Assembly (NCBI GenBank): GCA_005240105.1 | Contig: SBAT01000075.1 | Coordinates: forward strand, 1 to 12,909 | Reading direction: 5' to 3' | Length of the DNA: 12,909 bases | DNA from: Chloroflexota bacterium | Lineage (GTDB): Bacteria > Cyanobacteriota > Vampirovibrionia > Obscuribacterales > Obscuribacteraceae | Shown: in pieces, positions 1-7,486 of the stretch | Layout of the letters: the number at the start of each line of letters is the position of its first letter | Position numbering within the stretch: the stretch's first letter is position 1 | The notes under the pieces: model-generated | Database searches by the model: none | Told to the model about the DNA's origin: nothing | Seen by the model: the letters and a program-made list of their open reading frames with translations, nothing else | Translations under genes and position numbers: made by a program

Positions 1-2
1 GT

Positions 3-1079
3 ATTCCGGAAGCTGAGCGTAAGTTCTTAGCCGGCGTTACCGCCCAGTACGAATCAGAAGTTGTTTATCACTCGATACGCGAAGATTTGGAAAAGCAAGG
101 CGTTCTATTCCTGGACATGGATTCAGGATTGCGCGAGCACGAAGAAATCGTCCGCAAGCATTTCGCCACAGTAATTCCAGCAGCCGATAACAAGTTTTCC
201 GCTCTGAACTCAGCTGTTTGGTCCGGTGGCAGTTTCATCTGGGTACCAGAAGGCGTCCGGGTGGAGATTCCGCTGCAAGCCTATTTCCGCATCAACACTG
301 AAAACATGGGTCAGTTCGAAAGAACCCTCATTATTGCCGAGCCGGGTAGTTTCGTACACTACATCGAAGGATGTACAGCACCAACCTATTCTTCTGACTC
401 ATTGCACTCAGCAGTTGTGGAATTGATCGCCAAGAAGGGCGCTCACATTCGCTACACAACAATTCAGAACTGGTCGAAAAACGTATACAACCTGGTCACC
501 AAGCGCGCAGTTGCTCACGAAGACGCCAAAGTCGAATGGGTAGACGGCAATCTCGGCTCTAAGCTGACCATGAAGTATCCATCCATCTATTTGATGGGTC
601 CACGTGCGCATGGTGAAGTGTTGTCCATCGCCTTTGCCGGTGAAGACCAGCACCAAGATGCCGGCGCCAAAATGGTGCATGCTGCTCCTGACACAACTTC
701 GGTTATTGTCTCGAAATCCATTTCCAAAAATGGTGGGCGGACATCTTACAGAGGACTGGTCAAGGTTTATCCAGGCGCCACGAATGTGAAGTCATCGGTT
801 CGTTGCGATGCCTTGCTAATGGACGAGAAGTCCAGATCGGACACTTACCCGACAATGGAAATAGACGAAAAGGAAGTAACCATTGAGCACGAAGCTACGG
901 TGTCCAAAGTCGGCGAAGAACAGCTCTTCTATCTGATGAGCCGCGGACTAACAGCAGCGGAAGCAACGACCATGATCGTTAACGGTTTCTTCGAGCCCTT
1001 CACGAAGGAATTGCCACTGGAGTACGCAGTCGAATTAAACCGATTGATCCAGATGGAAATGGAAGGCTCAGTAGGTTAA
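3..1079 (+). CDS. sufB: SufB, Fe-S cluster scaffold protein (5' partial)
   Basis: SufB is the scaffold subunit of the cytosolic SufBCD complex on which Fe-S clusters are built using sulfur from SufS/SufU. The frame is open from base 3, so the gene starts before the window; the TTG at 87 is an internal leucine codon, because the preceding residues (IPEAERKFLAG, QYESEVVYHSI) are typical SufB sequence. 358 residues are visible of a family length of about 470-495. The C-terminal core is intact: a cysteine in RCDALL that aligns, from memory, with E. coli SufB Cys405, the EHEAT motif holding the glutamate matching Glu434, then LFYLMSRGL and the family-typical ending (MEGSVG). sufD starts 15 bp downstream. 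Identity is secure; the missing N-terminal ~120 residues cannot be assessed. Confidence 0.97.
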   Translation: MPEAERKFLAGVTAQYESEVVYHSIREDLEKQGVLFLDMDSGLREHEEIVRKHFATVIPAADNKFSALNSAVWSGGSFIWVPEGVRVEIPLQAYFRINTENMGQFERTLIIAEPGSFVHYIEGCTAPTYSSDSLHSAVVELIAKKGAHIRYTTIQNWSKNVYNLVTKRAVAHEDAKVEWVDGNLGSKLTMKYPSIYLMGPRAHGEVLSIAFAGEDQHQDAGAKMVHAAPDTTSVIVSKSISKNGGRTSYRGLVKVYPGATNVKSSVRCDALLMDEKSRSDTYPTMEIDEKEVTIEHEATVSKVGEEQLFYLMSRGLTAAEATTMIVNGFFEPFTKELPLEYAVELNRLIQMEMEGSVG

Positions 1080-1094
1080 GAGGTAGCAGGAAAA

Positions 1095-2474
1095 ATGCAA
1101 ACGGCAAATTCTATCGAACAAAAAACCGTTGAGAATCTTGGTTCCTTACACGCCAAGACTTCTTGGGTTAAGGACAATCGCCTTATCGCCTGGGAAGCTT
1201 ACTTGAAGACACCAATGCCTTCCGTGCGCAGCGATGCCTGGCGCCGTACACTGGTGGAAACTCTTGATCTATCCAATCTCAGAACAGTTGAGTTTGAAGC
1301 AATCACACAAAAGACAGAAACTATGCCGGACTGCTTCAAGTCTGCTATTGAGTGTTTTGAAAAACCGGCCGGTCTTATTTATCAACAAACCAACCAGCCT
1401 GGTTATCTGTACTTGTCTGAAGAAGCAAAAGCCAAGGGCGTCATCTTCTGCGACATCTGCACTGCTCTTAACGAACATGCTGAGTTACTTCAACCATATC
1501 TCTCGATGCCAATCACAGAAGGCTTCGATGACAAATTCACTTTGTTGAACAAGTCGCTCTACAACTGCGGACTGTTATTGTATGTCCCAGCAGGCGTTCA
1601 ACTGGAAGCACCTTTTGTCAGCGGTCTGAATTTCGATCAGCATAGCCAAGACGGCTTGGGCACTGCTATTTTCCCGCGCATCAATGTAATTGCCGGCGCA
1701 AACAGCAAAGTCAACTTAGTGCACATCATCAATTCGAAGCAGACAAGCAAGCAAGAAAATGCCAGCACCTCTTTGGTAGCAGGTCTTGTGGAAGTTAAAG
1801 CCGAAGCTGGTGCCGATGTTTCTTATTTGGAAGTTCAACAGACAGGCGCCAATGTTTTCTACATAGGCAAGACCCACAACGAAGTTCAAAAGGACGCTCG
1901 CTTCACATCAATGTCTGTTGCTTCCGGCGGCAAGCAAACGAAAGTTGAAATTGTCACCCTCTTGCAAGCCCCAGGGGCAGCAAGCGAAGTGCTCGGCGTC
2001 GTATTTGGCAAAGGCAAGGAGCACTTCAGCTTCGACACCATTCAAGAGCACAATGCTCCCGATACGACTTCAGACATCAATTTCCGCGTGGCACTTTCTG
2101 ATGAAGCCGCATCCGTGTACCAAGGATCAATCAAGGTAGCCAAAACAGCTCAACGCACCAATGCCTATCAGTCAAACAAGAACTTGCTTCTTGGAGCAAA
2201 GGCCAAAGCCGACAGTATCCCACGCTTAGAAATTCTCACTGACGACGTTAAGTGCAGTCACGGCGCAACCGTCGGACCGGTGGACAAAGAGCAAATCTTT
2301 TACTTGATGAGTCGCGGCTTGAACAGAGTTGAGGCAGAGGAGCTTGTTGTATTTGGCTTCTTCCGTAAGGTCATGGAAAAACTGACCATTGAAGGCGCTC
2401 ACGAATTGCTGGAGCAAATCATCTCCAAACAGATAACCGGACAGACTGCCACCAAAGCTGAGTCTTGCACTTAA
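1095..2474 (+). CDS. sufD: SufD, SufB-partner subunit of the SUF scaffold complex
   Basis: SufD is a paralogue of SufB that forms the SufB-SufD heterodimer, contacts SufC and helps iron entry into the nascent cluster. The 459-residue protein has the usual variable helical N-terminus (about 1-150, with the SDAWRRT stretch near residue 40) followed by the right-handed beta-helix core and a C-terminal SufB/D signature: a histidine in KCSHGATVG (the position of E. coli SufD His360, from memory), then EQIFYLMSRGL and the helical tail. It shares the LFYLMSRGL-type block with upstream SufB, showing the paralogy. The ATG at 1095 follows a purine-rich AGG-rich stretch (1081-1090) and lies 15 bp after the sufB stop, so the two are co-transcribed. 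No sufC separates or follows them here. Confidence 0.95.
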   Translation: MQTANSIEQKTVENLGSLHAKTSWVKDNRLIAWEAYLKTPMPSVRSDAWRRTLVETLDLSNLRTVEFEAITQKTETMPDCFKSAIECFEKPAGLIYQQTNQPGYLYLSEEAKAKGVIFCDICTALNEHAELLQPYLSMPITEGFDDKFTLLNKSLYNCGLLLYVPAGVQLEAPFVSGLNFDQHSQDGLGTAIFPRINVIAGANSKVNLVHIINSKQTSKQENASTSLVAGLVEVKAEAGADVSYLEVQQTGANVFYIGKTHNEVQKDARFTSMSVASGGKQTKVEIVTLLQAPGAASEVLGVVFGKGKEHFSFDTIQEHNAPDTTSDINFRVALSDEAASVYQGSIKVAKTAQRTNAYQSNKNLLLGAKAKADSIPRLEILTDDVKCSHGATVGPVDKEQIFYLMSRGLNRVEAEELVVFGFFRKVMEKLTIEGAHELLEQIISKQITGQTATKAESCT

Positions 2475-2489
2475 TGCGAGGATTCAACA

Positions 2490-2807
2490 ATGGGCAATGA
2501 ATTCATCAGAATAGCTAACCTCTCCGATGTTCCAGAAGGAACAGTAAAGGTCTTTGAGGTAAATGGTGAACAACTTGCCGTCTGCAATGCTGGTGGAACT
2601 GTTTACGCTATTGCTGATCTTTGCTCGCACGATAATGGACCACTCGATCAGGGCACCCTGGAAAATGGTCAAATCGAATGTCCCCGACATGGCGCTCGTT
2701 TCGATATTAAGACGGGACAAGCACTTTGCCTGCCAGCCGTTTTGCCAATTCCAACCTATAAAGTTGAACAACGCGGCCAGGAAATATGGGTAGGGCCAAA
2801 GCAATGA
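2490..2807 (+). CDS. Rieske [2Fe-2S] ferredoxin-like protein in the SUF operon
   Basis: This small soluble Rieske-type protein has 105 residues, the usual length of NirD/bacterial Rieske ferredoxin proteins. Both cluster-binding boxes are present: C45-x-H47 (LCSHDNG) and C64-x-x-H67 (CPRHGARFD), consistent with a His2Cys2 [2Fe-2S] centre. There is no signal peptide or membrane segment, so it should be cytosolic. It sits 15 bp after sufD, and its TGA stop overlaps the sufS start as ATGA (2804-2807), so translation of the two is probably coupled. Rieske genes occupy this position in SUF operons of several Gram-positive and Chloroflexota-type bacteria. Its role there is not settled; electron supply to cluster assembly is an inference. 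Confidence 0.93.
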   Translation: MGNEFIRIANLSDVPEGTVKVFEVNGEQLAVCNAGGTVYAIADLCSHDNGPLDQGTLENGQIECPRHGARFDIKTGQALCLPAVLPIPTYKVEQRGQEIWVGPKQ

Positions 2808-4039
2808 ACATAGAAGAGATAAGACGCGACTTCCCCATACTCGAACGTAAAATAAACGGGCACAAACTTGTTTATTTGGACAATGCCGCGACTTCCCAAA
2901 AGCCGAACAGCGTCATTAATGCCATAAGCGACTACTACAAGACCAATAACGCCAACATCCATCGTGGTATTCACACGCTTTCCGAAGAAGCAACAACAGC
3001 CTTCGAAGATGTGCGCGACAAGGTAGCGGCATTTATTGGCGCCAAAGAAACCCGTAGCGTCATCTTCACGCGTAATGCAACCGAAGCTATCAACTTAGTT
3101 GCCCAGAGCTGGGGCAAGACCAATATTCTTCCTGGCGATGAGATTGTTATCTCAGCTATGGAACACCACTCCAATTTGATCCCCTGGCAATGGCTTGCTC
3201 AAGAGCGTCAAGCCAAGCTGCGCTTCATCGAGCTTACAGCTGACGGTCGCTTGGATATGGAATCAGCCAAGAGCATCATCAACGATAAGACAAAGCTCGT
3301 GGCTATCACACAAATGTCCAATGTCTTGGGCACAATTACGCCAATTCCTGAGATTGCCAAACTGGCTCATGTGCATGGTGCATTATTACTGGTTGACGGA
3401 GCACAAGGCGTTCCTCACCTGCCAACAAACGTTGAAGAGATGGGTGCTGACTTTTTAGTCTTCTCTTTCCACAAGTTGCTTGGACCAACCGGTGTTGGTG
3501 TCCTTTGGGCTCGTCCGGAACTACTGGAAGCAATGCCACCATTTTTAGGCGGCGGCGACATGATAGCTTCTGTATGGCGCGACCGGGCAACATTCAATGA
3601 ACTGCCCTGGAAATTCGAAGCCGGCACACCGAACATTGCTGACGTAATTGGGGCAGGTTCCGCAATTGATTATTTGATGAAGCTGGGCATGGATAATGTT
3701 CGTGCTCACGAGATTGAACTGACGGACTATGCTCTCAAAGCTTTCCAAACCCTCGATGACGTGAAGATATACGGACCAATGGATGCTCAATCCAGAGGTG
3801 GTGTCATATCCTTCAGCCTCGATCACATCCACCCGCATGATCTGGGACAGATATTGAACGAATCAGGCATTGCCATAAGAGCTGGGCATCATTGCTGCCA
3901 GCCGCTTATGCGTGACTTGCAAGTCTGGGGAACAGCCAGAGCAAGTTTCTACTTGTACAACACGAAGGCAGAAATCGATTTGTTGATTGAAGCACTCAAA
4001 GAAGCAAATAAGGTCATGGGACATGTCGCTTACAGATGA
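2804..4039 (+). CDS. sufS: SufS, group II cysteine desulfurase
   Basis: SufS is a PLP enzyme that converts L-cysteine to alanine and holds the released sulfur as a persulfide for transfer to SufU. An ATG at 2786 is in frame, but the ATG at 2804 is preferred: it gives the canonical start MNIEEIRRDFPIL, overlaps the Rieske stop as ATGA, and has AGGG upstream at good spacing. That gives 411 residues, typical for SufS. The PLP-binding lysine is K224 in SFHKLLGPTG. The catalytic cysteine is C364 in RAGHHCCQPLM, the same number as in E. coli SufS; the usual RAGHHCAQP reads CC here, so C365 is an extra adjacent cysteine. The C-terminus overlaps the start of sufU by 17 bp. Confidence 0.96.
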   Translation: MNIEEIRRDFPILERKINGHKLVYLDNAATSQKPNSVINAISDYYKTNNANIHRGIHTLSEEATTAFEDVRDKVAAFIGAKETRSVIFTRNATEAINLVAQSWGKTNILPGDEIVISAMEHHSNLIPWQWLAQERQAKLRFIELTADGRLDMESAKSIINDKTKLVAITQMSNVLGTITPIPEIAKLAHVHGALLLVDGAQGVPHLPTNVEEMGADFLVFSFHKLLGPTGVGVLWARPELLEAMPPFLGGGDMIASVWRDRATFNELPWKFEAGTPNIADVIGAGSAIDYLMKLGMDNVRAHEIELTDYALKAFQTLDDVKIYGPMDAQSRGGVISFSLDHIHPHDLGQILNESGIAIRAGHHCCQPLMRDLQVWGTARASFYLYNTKAEIDLLIEALKEANKVMGHVAYR

Positions 4040-4496
4040 ACTCTACCGAGAAACAATTCTCGACCACTATCACCAGCCACGAAACCAAGGCGAAATACCT
4101 GACGCCACAGTGAAGATAGAAGGCGTCAACCCACTCTGTGGAGACGAAATAACACTTTATTTCAACGTGAATGACAAAACCTTGTCCGATGTGAAAATCA
4201 ATTCGCACGGTTGTTCAATAAATACTGCTTCCGGCTCCATCATGACCGAATGCGTCAAAGGCCAATCACTAGACAATGTCAAAGAAGTCGTAGACACATT
4301 CAAATCCATGATGCTCACCAAAGGCGACGACACCGAGTTGCCAGAAGAGCTGGAAGATCTCGAATGTCTTCGCGGCGTCAAAAAATATCCAGTTAGAATC
4401 AAGTGTGCCCTCTTGCCCTGGAACACATTACAGCAAGGCTTAGAACGCTTGCAAAATGGCAAGACCAATTCATCAGACCAGTACGTAGAGAAGTAA
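4023..4496 (+). CDS. sufU: SufU, zinc-dependent sulfur transferase / SUF accessory
   Basis: SufU accepts persulfide sulfur from SufS and passes it to the SufBCD scaffold; in Bacillus it is a Zn protein rather than a cluster scaffold. The in-frame ATG at 4023 (MSLTDELYRE) is preferred over an ATG at 3987 because it has AAGG 9 bp upstream and matches the family N-terminus; it overlaps sufS by 17 bp. The 157-residue product keeps all expected zinc ligands: C39 and D41 in NPLCGDE, C64 in HGCSINTAS, and C128 in RIKCALLPW (compare Cys41, Asp43, Cys66 and Cys128 of B. subtilis SufU, from memory). The insertion of about 20 residues before the last cysteine that marks SufU versus IscU is present (about 98-118). 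The stop is followed by a palindromic repeat. Confidence 0.95.
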   Translation: MSLTDELYRETILDHYHQPRNQGEIPDATVKIEGVNPLCGDEITLYFNVNDKTLSDVKINSHGCSINTASGSIMTECVKGQSLDNVKEVVDTFKSMMLTKGDDTELPEELEDLECLRGVKKYPVRIKCALLPWNTLQQGLERLQNGKTNSSDQYVEK

Positions 4497-4505
4497 CCCC
4501 CCTTT

Positions 4506-4617
4506 TTTGTCATTCCGAACGAAGTGAGGGATCTGCCGCAGCTAACCGACATTCAGCTTGATCAACATGAACTCAGAAGAGTTACGGCAGATCCTTCGCT
4601 TCACTCAGGATGACAAA
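4506..4617. repeat. Long imperfect palindrome (REP/MITE-like dispersed repeat) inside the suf operon
   Basis: Two 33-nt arms, 4506-4538 and 4585-4617, are inverted copies matching at 27 of 33 positions, and three more positions would be G-U pairs in RNA. The loop is 46 nt. The arm core (GTCATTCCGAACGAAG on the left, its counterpart GTCATCCTGAGTGAAG on the right) resembles a palindromic repeat type that I recall seeing scattered through many uncultured bacterial genomes. It lies between sufU and sufT and would be carried in the operon mRNA as a long hairpin. It carries no transposase. A T-run (4503-4508) precedes the hairpin rather than following it, so it is not a standard terminator. Confidence 0.8.
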
Positions 4618-4642
4618 CCGAGTTCACTCAACCCTTACAACG

Positions 4643-4647
4643 AGGAG
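4643..4647 (+). promoter_or_regulatory. Ribosome binding site deciding the sufT start
   Basis: AGGAG lies 6 nt before a GTG at 4654 and 26 nt beyond the right arm of the palindrome. It supports initiation at 4654 rather than at the in-frame ATGs at 4558 or 4567, whose reading would translate the repeat. Confidence 0.75.
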
Positions 4648-4653
4648 AAAAAC

Positions 4654-5004
4654 GTGGAAAGCCAATTCAGTCCGATACGCCAAACCGACGACATCATGTC
4701 TTCTTTGCAAGGTGACGTGGTCATGGAACACTTGAAAAGCGTTGTCGATCCGGAACTTGGCATAAACATAGTTGAATTGGGATTGATCTACGGCGTTGAA
4801 ATTAACGAAGGCGATGTCACCGTAAAGATGACTCTAACCAGCCCAGCTTGCCCCCTAGGCGCAGTCATTCAAGGACAAGTACACCAGGCTCTACATAAAT
4901 TACCCTGGGTCAAAACTCCCAAAGTTGAATTAGTATGGAGTCCTCGCTGGGATCCAAGGACTATGGCGTCCGAGGACGCTAAAATGGAGCTCGGTATCCT
5001 CTAG
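4654..5004 (+). CDS. sufT: SufT / MIP18-family (DUF59) Fe-S maturation factor
   Basis: SufT-type MIP18 proteins assist delivery or maturation of Fe-S clusters and are typical last genes of SufU-containing SUF operons. From the GTG at 4654 (AGGAG 6 nt upstream) the product is 116 residues, close to single-domain family size. The domain is clear: DPELGINIVELGLIYGV, then TLTSPACPLG with the conserved cysteine, and the C-terminal VWSPRWDP stretch typical of PaaD/SufT proteins. The frame stays open upstream to an ATG at 4558, but that extension is encoded by the palindromic repeat (ELRQILRFTQDDK is its translation) and is very likely spurious. An ATG at 4696 is possible but has no comparable SD site. 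The same family domain reappears at the start of the mrp-like gene at 12727. Confidence 0.92.
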   Translation: MESQFSPIRQTDDIMSSLQGDVVMEHLKSVVDPELGINIVELGLIYGVEINEGDVTVKMTLTSPACPLGAVIQGQVHQALHKLPWVKTPKVELVWSPRWDPRTMASEDAKMELGIL

Positions 5005-5020
5005 TTAGGTTTCCCAATTA

Positions 5021-5959
5021 ATGTCAGCCACAAAAGCAAAAGCCGTAATTCACGACAATGACGGTCACGTTGATGACCTCTTGAGCAGCATGTTGCTCTG
5101 GTTGTCCCCAAATGTGGATTTGCAGGCAGTAACAATTACCAATGGCGATTGTTATGCACCAGAATCATTCCGTGCTCTTTTGAAAATGGCTACTTATTTA
5201 GGTCTGGAAGGTCCTGAGATTGCCTTGAGTGAAGACTCAGTGCCTTATCCATTTCCAGACAATTGGCGCAAGGAAAGTCGTATCATCAATGATTTGCCTA
5301 TATTCGGCGACATTTCACTGAAGAAACTGTATCAAGATGGACAAGGAAGACGTTCAGAAACATTGATCAAAGACTGTCTAAGCAATTCTCGCGAGCCGGT
5401 AACAATTGTAGCCACCGGTCCTTTGACCAACGTAGCCAAAGTATTTGAAGATAGACCAGAACTAAAAGACAAAGTAGAAGAATTTGTCATTATGGGCGGC
5501 GCCATTAAAGTCCCCGGCAATGTTGAGCGCGAGGACAAAGACGGCACAGCCGAATGGAATATTTTTGCCGATCCAGTCGCCTTAAAGATAATTCTAGATC
5601 TAGGCGTTCCGGTAAAACTAATAACACTAGATGTCACCAACCAATTGCCTTTAAACAAAGACTTCCTTGCCCGCTTGGAACAACAAGCAAAAACTCACAG
5701 CGCCTCAAAATTGGCCCTTTCACTATGGTCGCTGGTCAAAGGTTATGATTACTATTTCTGGGATACAGTCACTGTTGCAGCAGTGATGGATCCAAATATC
5801 TTCTCCTTCAAGGAAATACGCGTAAATATTGTCACTGAAGGTGCCAGCCAAGGCAGGCTGACAACGCACCTGTTTGGCGGGCGCAAAGTAAAAGCAGCCA
5901 TCAAAGTAAACAGCAAGGCTTTCGAAGATCTATTATTGAATACACTGGCAATCCGGTAA
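5021..5959 (+). CDS. Nucleoside hydrolase (IUNH/URH1 superfamily), group II-like active site
   Basis: IUNH enzymes hydrolyse the N-glycosidic bond of ribonucleosides to base and ribose using a Ca2+-bound water. The 312-residue length is typical. The N-terminal Ca/ribose motif is present as D12-N-D14-G-H-V-D18-D19, followed by TIVATGPLTNVAK, FVIMGGAI, AEWNIFADP (glutamate and asparagine that bind ribose in characterised members) and the C-terminal Ca-binding aspartate D248. The residue before D248 is W247, where group I enzymes carry the catalytic histidine; tryptophan there marks group II (purine-preferring IAG type) in the published grouping as I recall it. The start is 16 bp after sufT with only a weak TAGGT upstream, so it is probably read with the suf operon. 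Its last 15 codons are duplicated at 7627-7672. Confidence 0.85.
   Translation: MSATKAKAVIHDNDGHVDDLLSSMLLWLSPNVDLQAVTITNGDCYAPESFRALLKMATYLGLEGPEIALSEDSVPYPFPDNWRKESRIINDLPIFGDISLKKLYQDGQGRRSETLIKDCLSNSREPVTIVATGPLTNVAKVFEDRPELKDKVEEFVIMGGAIKVPGNVEREDKDGTAEWNIFADPVALKIILDLGVPVKLITLDVTNQLPLNKDFLARLEQQAKTHSASKLALSLWSLVKGYDYYFWDTVTVAAVMDPNIFSFKEIRVNIVTEGASQGRLTTHLFGGRKVKAAIKVNSKAFEDLLLNTLAIR
5914..5959 (+). repeat. 46-bp direct repeat, copy 1 (3' end of the nucleoside hydrolase gene)
   Basis: This stretch, ending exactly at the TAA of the nucleoside hydrolase gene, matches 7627-7672 at 42 of 46 positions. Three of the four differences are synonymous third-position changes (CTA/CTG, TTA/TTG, ACA/ACG) and one changes Asn to Lys. 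Similarity stops at both ends. The two copies bracket the AbiE toxin-antitoxin cassette. Confidence 0.9.
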
Positions 5960-5980
5960 CTATTGAGATTGACAGTGATT

Positions 5981-6850
5981 TCAGACAGCCGCTAGGCGCG
6001 GTAGCAATGATTGAAAAAATTCATTAGACCAAATCTCCACTGCCTGTGGATCTTTTATAAACGGAAGGACGTCTTCTTTGGCGCATTTAACATCAAAACG
6101 CAAAAACTTGTCCCTTAACAGATTCAGTGCATCATTGCGTGTCATCTTCTTCTTTGATGTCCACTCACCAGTCTGCCGCAGTCGTTGCTCTAAATGGCTT
6201 ATACGAACAGGTACGTTGCGTCCGACATACCACACAAAATCATAGTAATCCCGTCCTTTGACCCGCCCACCTTGCCATTCGCGCGCAAGCACCGCATGTA
6301 TTTTTCCAGCAAATAAATCTGGCGGCTTATAGGTTCTCACTGAAAACGCAATCGGTTGCAAAAGAGTTTTCGCCTCTGTTTCAAATCCGCCAGGTGGATC
6401 GGTGTCAACCTCAAGCTTTATCTTAATCTGTTCGTTTCGATGAATCCGCTCCGCAATTTCCTCGGGAACGTCGATTTTGAGAAGGTGCTCTTTCGTACCA
6501 GCTTTAATAAACGCAGAATCAATGGTTGTTTCGGTGTTCTTCATTTTTTCTGCGATTTCAACATTGAAATCCATCGCGGTAAGTTCATTTGCGACTGCAT
6601 CAAGATACGGCTTTAATGCAAAGTCCTTTTGTGGTTCGAGCAAAGAAAAATCAATGTCTTCAGAGAAGCGGTCTATTCCGTAAAGAATCCGTAGCGAGGT
6701 ACCGCCATAAAACGCAGCATGCTCAAAGAACTTTGCCCGCCAAAGTCCAAGCAGAGCAATTTCTTGGACAATCTCCTTAAGCGCGTTCTCGTAGTCCTGC
6801 CGAGCCTCGCAGTTGTACTTTTCGAGCATGGATGAGATAGCCGGGTTCAC
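5981..6850 (-). CDS. abiEii: AbiEii-type nucleotidyltransferase toxin (type IV toxin-antitoxin)
   Basis: AbiEii toxins are DNA polymerase beta-fold nucleotidyltransferases; related MenT toxins modify tRNA and arrest growth, and the system can act as phage abortive infection. The 289-residue protein shows GGTSLR (49-54), then the acidic pair D65-I-D67 in RFSEDIDFSL, IKIKLEVD (143-149), LFAGKIHAVL (179-188, conserved lysine K183) and GRDYYDFVWY (199-208). Translation starts at a GTG overlapping the antitoxin stop as GTGA (6847-6850), with a near-perfect GGAGGT SD at 6854-6859 inside the antitoxin gene, so expression is coupled. It converges on the nucleoside hydrolase with 21 bp between stops. 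The active-site residues look intact, so I expect a functional toxin; the exact target cannot be read from sequence. Confidence 0.92.
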   Translation of the reverse strand: MNPAISSMLEKYNCEARQDYENALKEIVQEIALLGLWRAKFFEHAAFYGGTSLRILYGIDRFSEDIDFSLLEPQKDFALKPYLDAVANELTAMDFNVEIAEKMKNTETTIDSAFIKAGTKEHLLKIDVPEEIAERIHRNEQIKIKLEVDTDPPGGFETEAKTLLQPIAFSVRTYKPPDLFAGKIHAVLAREWQGGRVKGRDYYDFVWYVGRNVPVRISHLEQRLRQTGEWTSKKKMTRNDALNLLRDKFLRFDVKCAKEDVLPFIKDPQAVEIWSNEFFQSLLPRLAAV

Positions 6851-7482
6851 AATACCTCCAAAATGCTGGCGATGCTGCGGCTGTTATATGCCTTGTTCAG
6901 CCGGAGAAGTTTCCGGACATCTAGCCCGCTCCAATTCTCCGGATCAATACGAAGATCAGACATCAAGAAATCTTTCGCTGCTTTCGGGCTAGTAATTTCA
7001 GTCACGTTATGTAGCACCACATAATCACATAGTGCCTTTTCCGGTGTCGCCATAAGAATCGGGTGTTGCTGATCGATCCATGTTTGTCCTATTCCATGCG
7101 GGTACTTTGCTGAAGATAGGTGCCTGTAGGTGAAACGCCCAACTGGAGTATCGAACTCCTTATTTTTCTTTGGAGTAACACTTGTGATTGTTTCAACGCG
7201 TTCAGGGATCAAACCGTGATACGACAGGGCATATTCCATAGAGATGCAAGAAGGCCCATAAATCAAATTTGCCAGGCTTTCTTTGCATATGGACTTTTGC
7301 CGAGCCTTGGAACCAAATACATACAGGCCTTTTTTGACCCGAACAATTGCACCTGATTTCAGCAATTCATTGATCTTTTGGTCAATAGCCAAATAAGGAG
7401 ACAAGACAGACGCTAAAAGAGGGTAGTCAAACTCTTCACGTCCTATAATCTTGCGTAGCTGAATCAGGTCAATCTTAGGCAT
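6847..7482 (-). CDS. abiEi: AbiEi-type antitoxin, winged-helix transcriptional regulator
   Basis: AbiEi antitoxins neutralise AbiEii without a stable protein complex (type IV) and repress their own operon. The 211-residue product has an N-terminal winged helix-turn-helix (about 1-58, with the wing VKKGLYVFG at 49-57), then the family block SCISMEYALSYHGLIPERV (78-96) and TSVTPKK (100-106), and a C-terminal region (PEKALCDYVV) shared by AbiEi proteins. The ATG at 7482 is supported by the consensus promoter whose -10 ends 24 bp upstream; the SD (GGAC, 6-9 nt before the ATG) is weak. The toxin follows with a 4-bp overlap. Operator-like half-sites flank the promoter, consistent with autoregulation. 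Confidence 0.9.
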   Translation of the reverse strand: MPKIDLIQLRKIIGREEFDYPLLASVLSPYLAIDQKINELLKSGAIVRVKKGLYVFGSKARQKSICKESLANLIYGPSCISMEYALSYHGLIPERVETITSVTPKKNKEFDTPVGRFTYRHLSSAKYPHGIGQTWIDQQHPILMATPEKALCDYVVLHNVTEITSPKAAKDFLMSDLRIDPENWSGLDVRKLLRLNKAYNSRSIASILEVL

Positions 7483-7486
7483 ATTT

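Noticed and set aside
87..1079. sufB start at TTG 87
   Set aside because: The frame is open to the window edge, and the upstream codons encode conserved SufB residues, so the gene is simply truncated by the window.
4503..4617. Palindrome after sufU as an intrinsic terminator
   Set aside because: The T-run precedes the hairpin instead of following it, the loop is 46 nt, and sufT with a good SD follows immediately; a dispersed repeat explains it better.
4558..4653. N-terminal extension of SufT from the ATG at 4558 or 4567
   Set aside because: The extra residues are the translation of the palindrome's loop and right arm plus a short linker, and AGGAG with GTG at 4654 gives a normal family-length protein.
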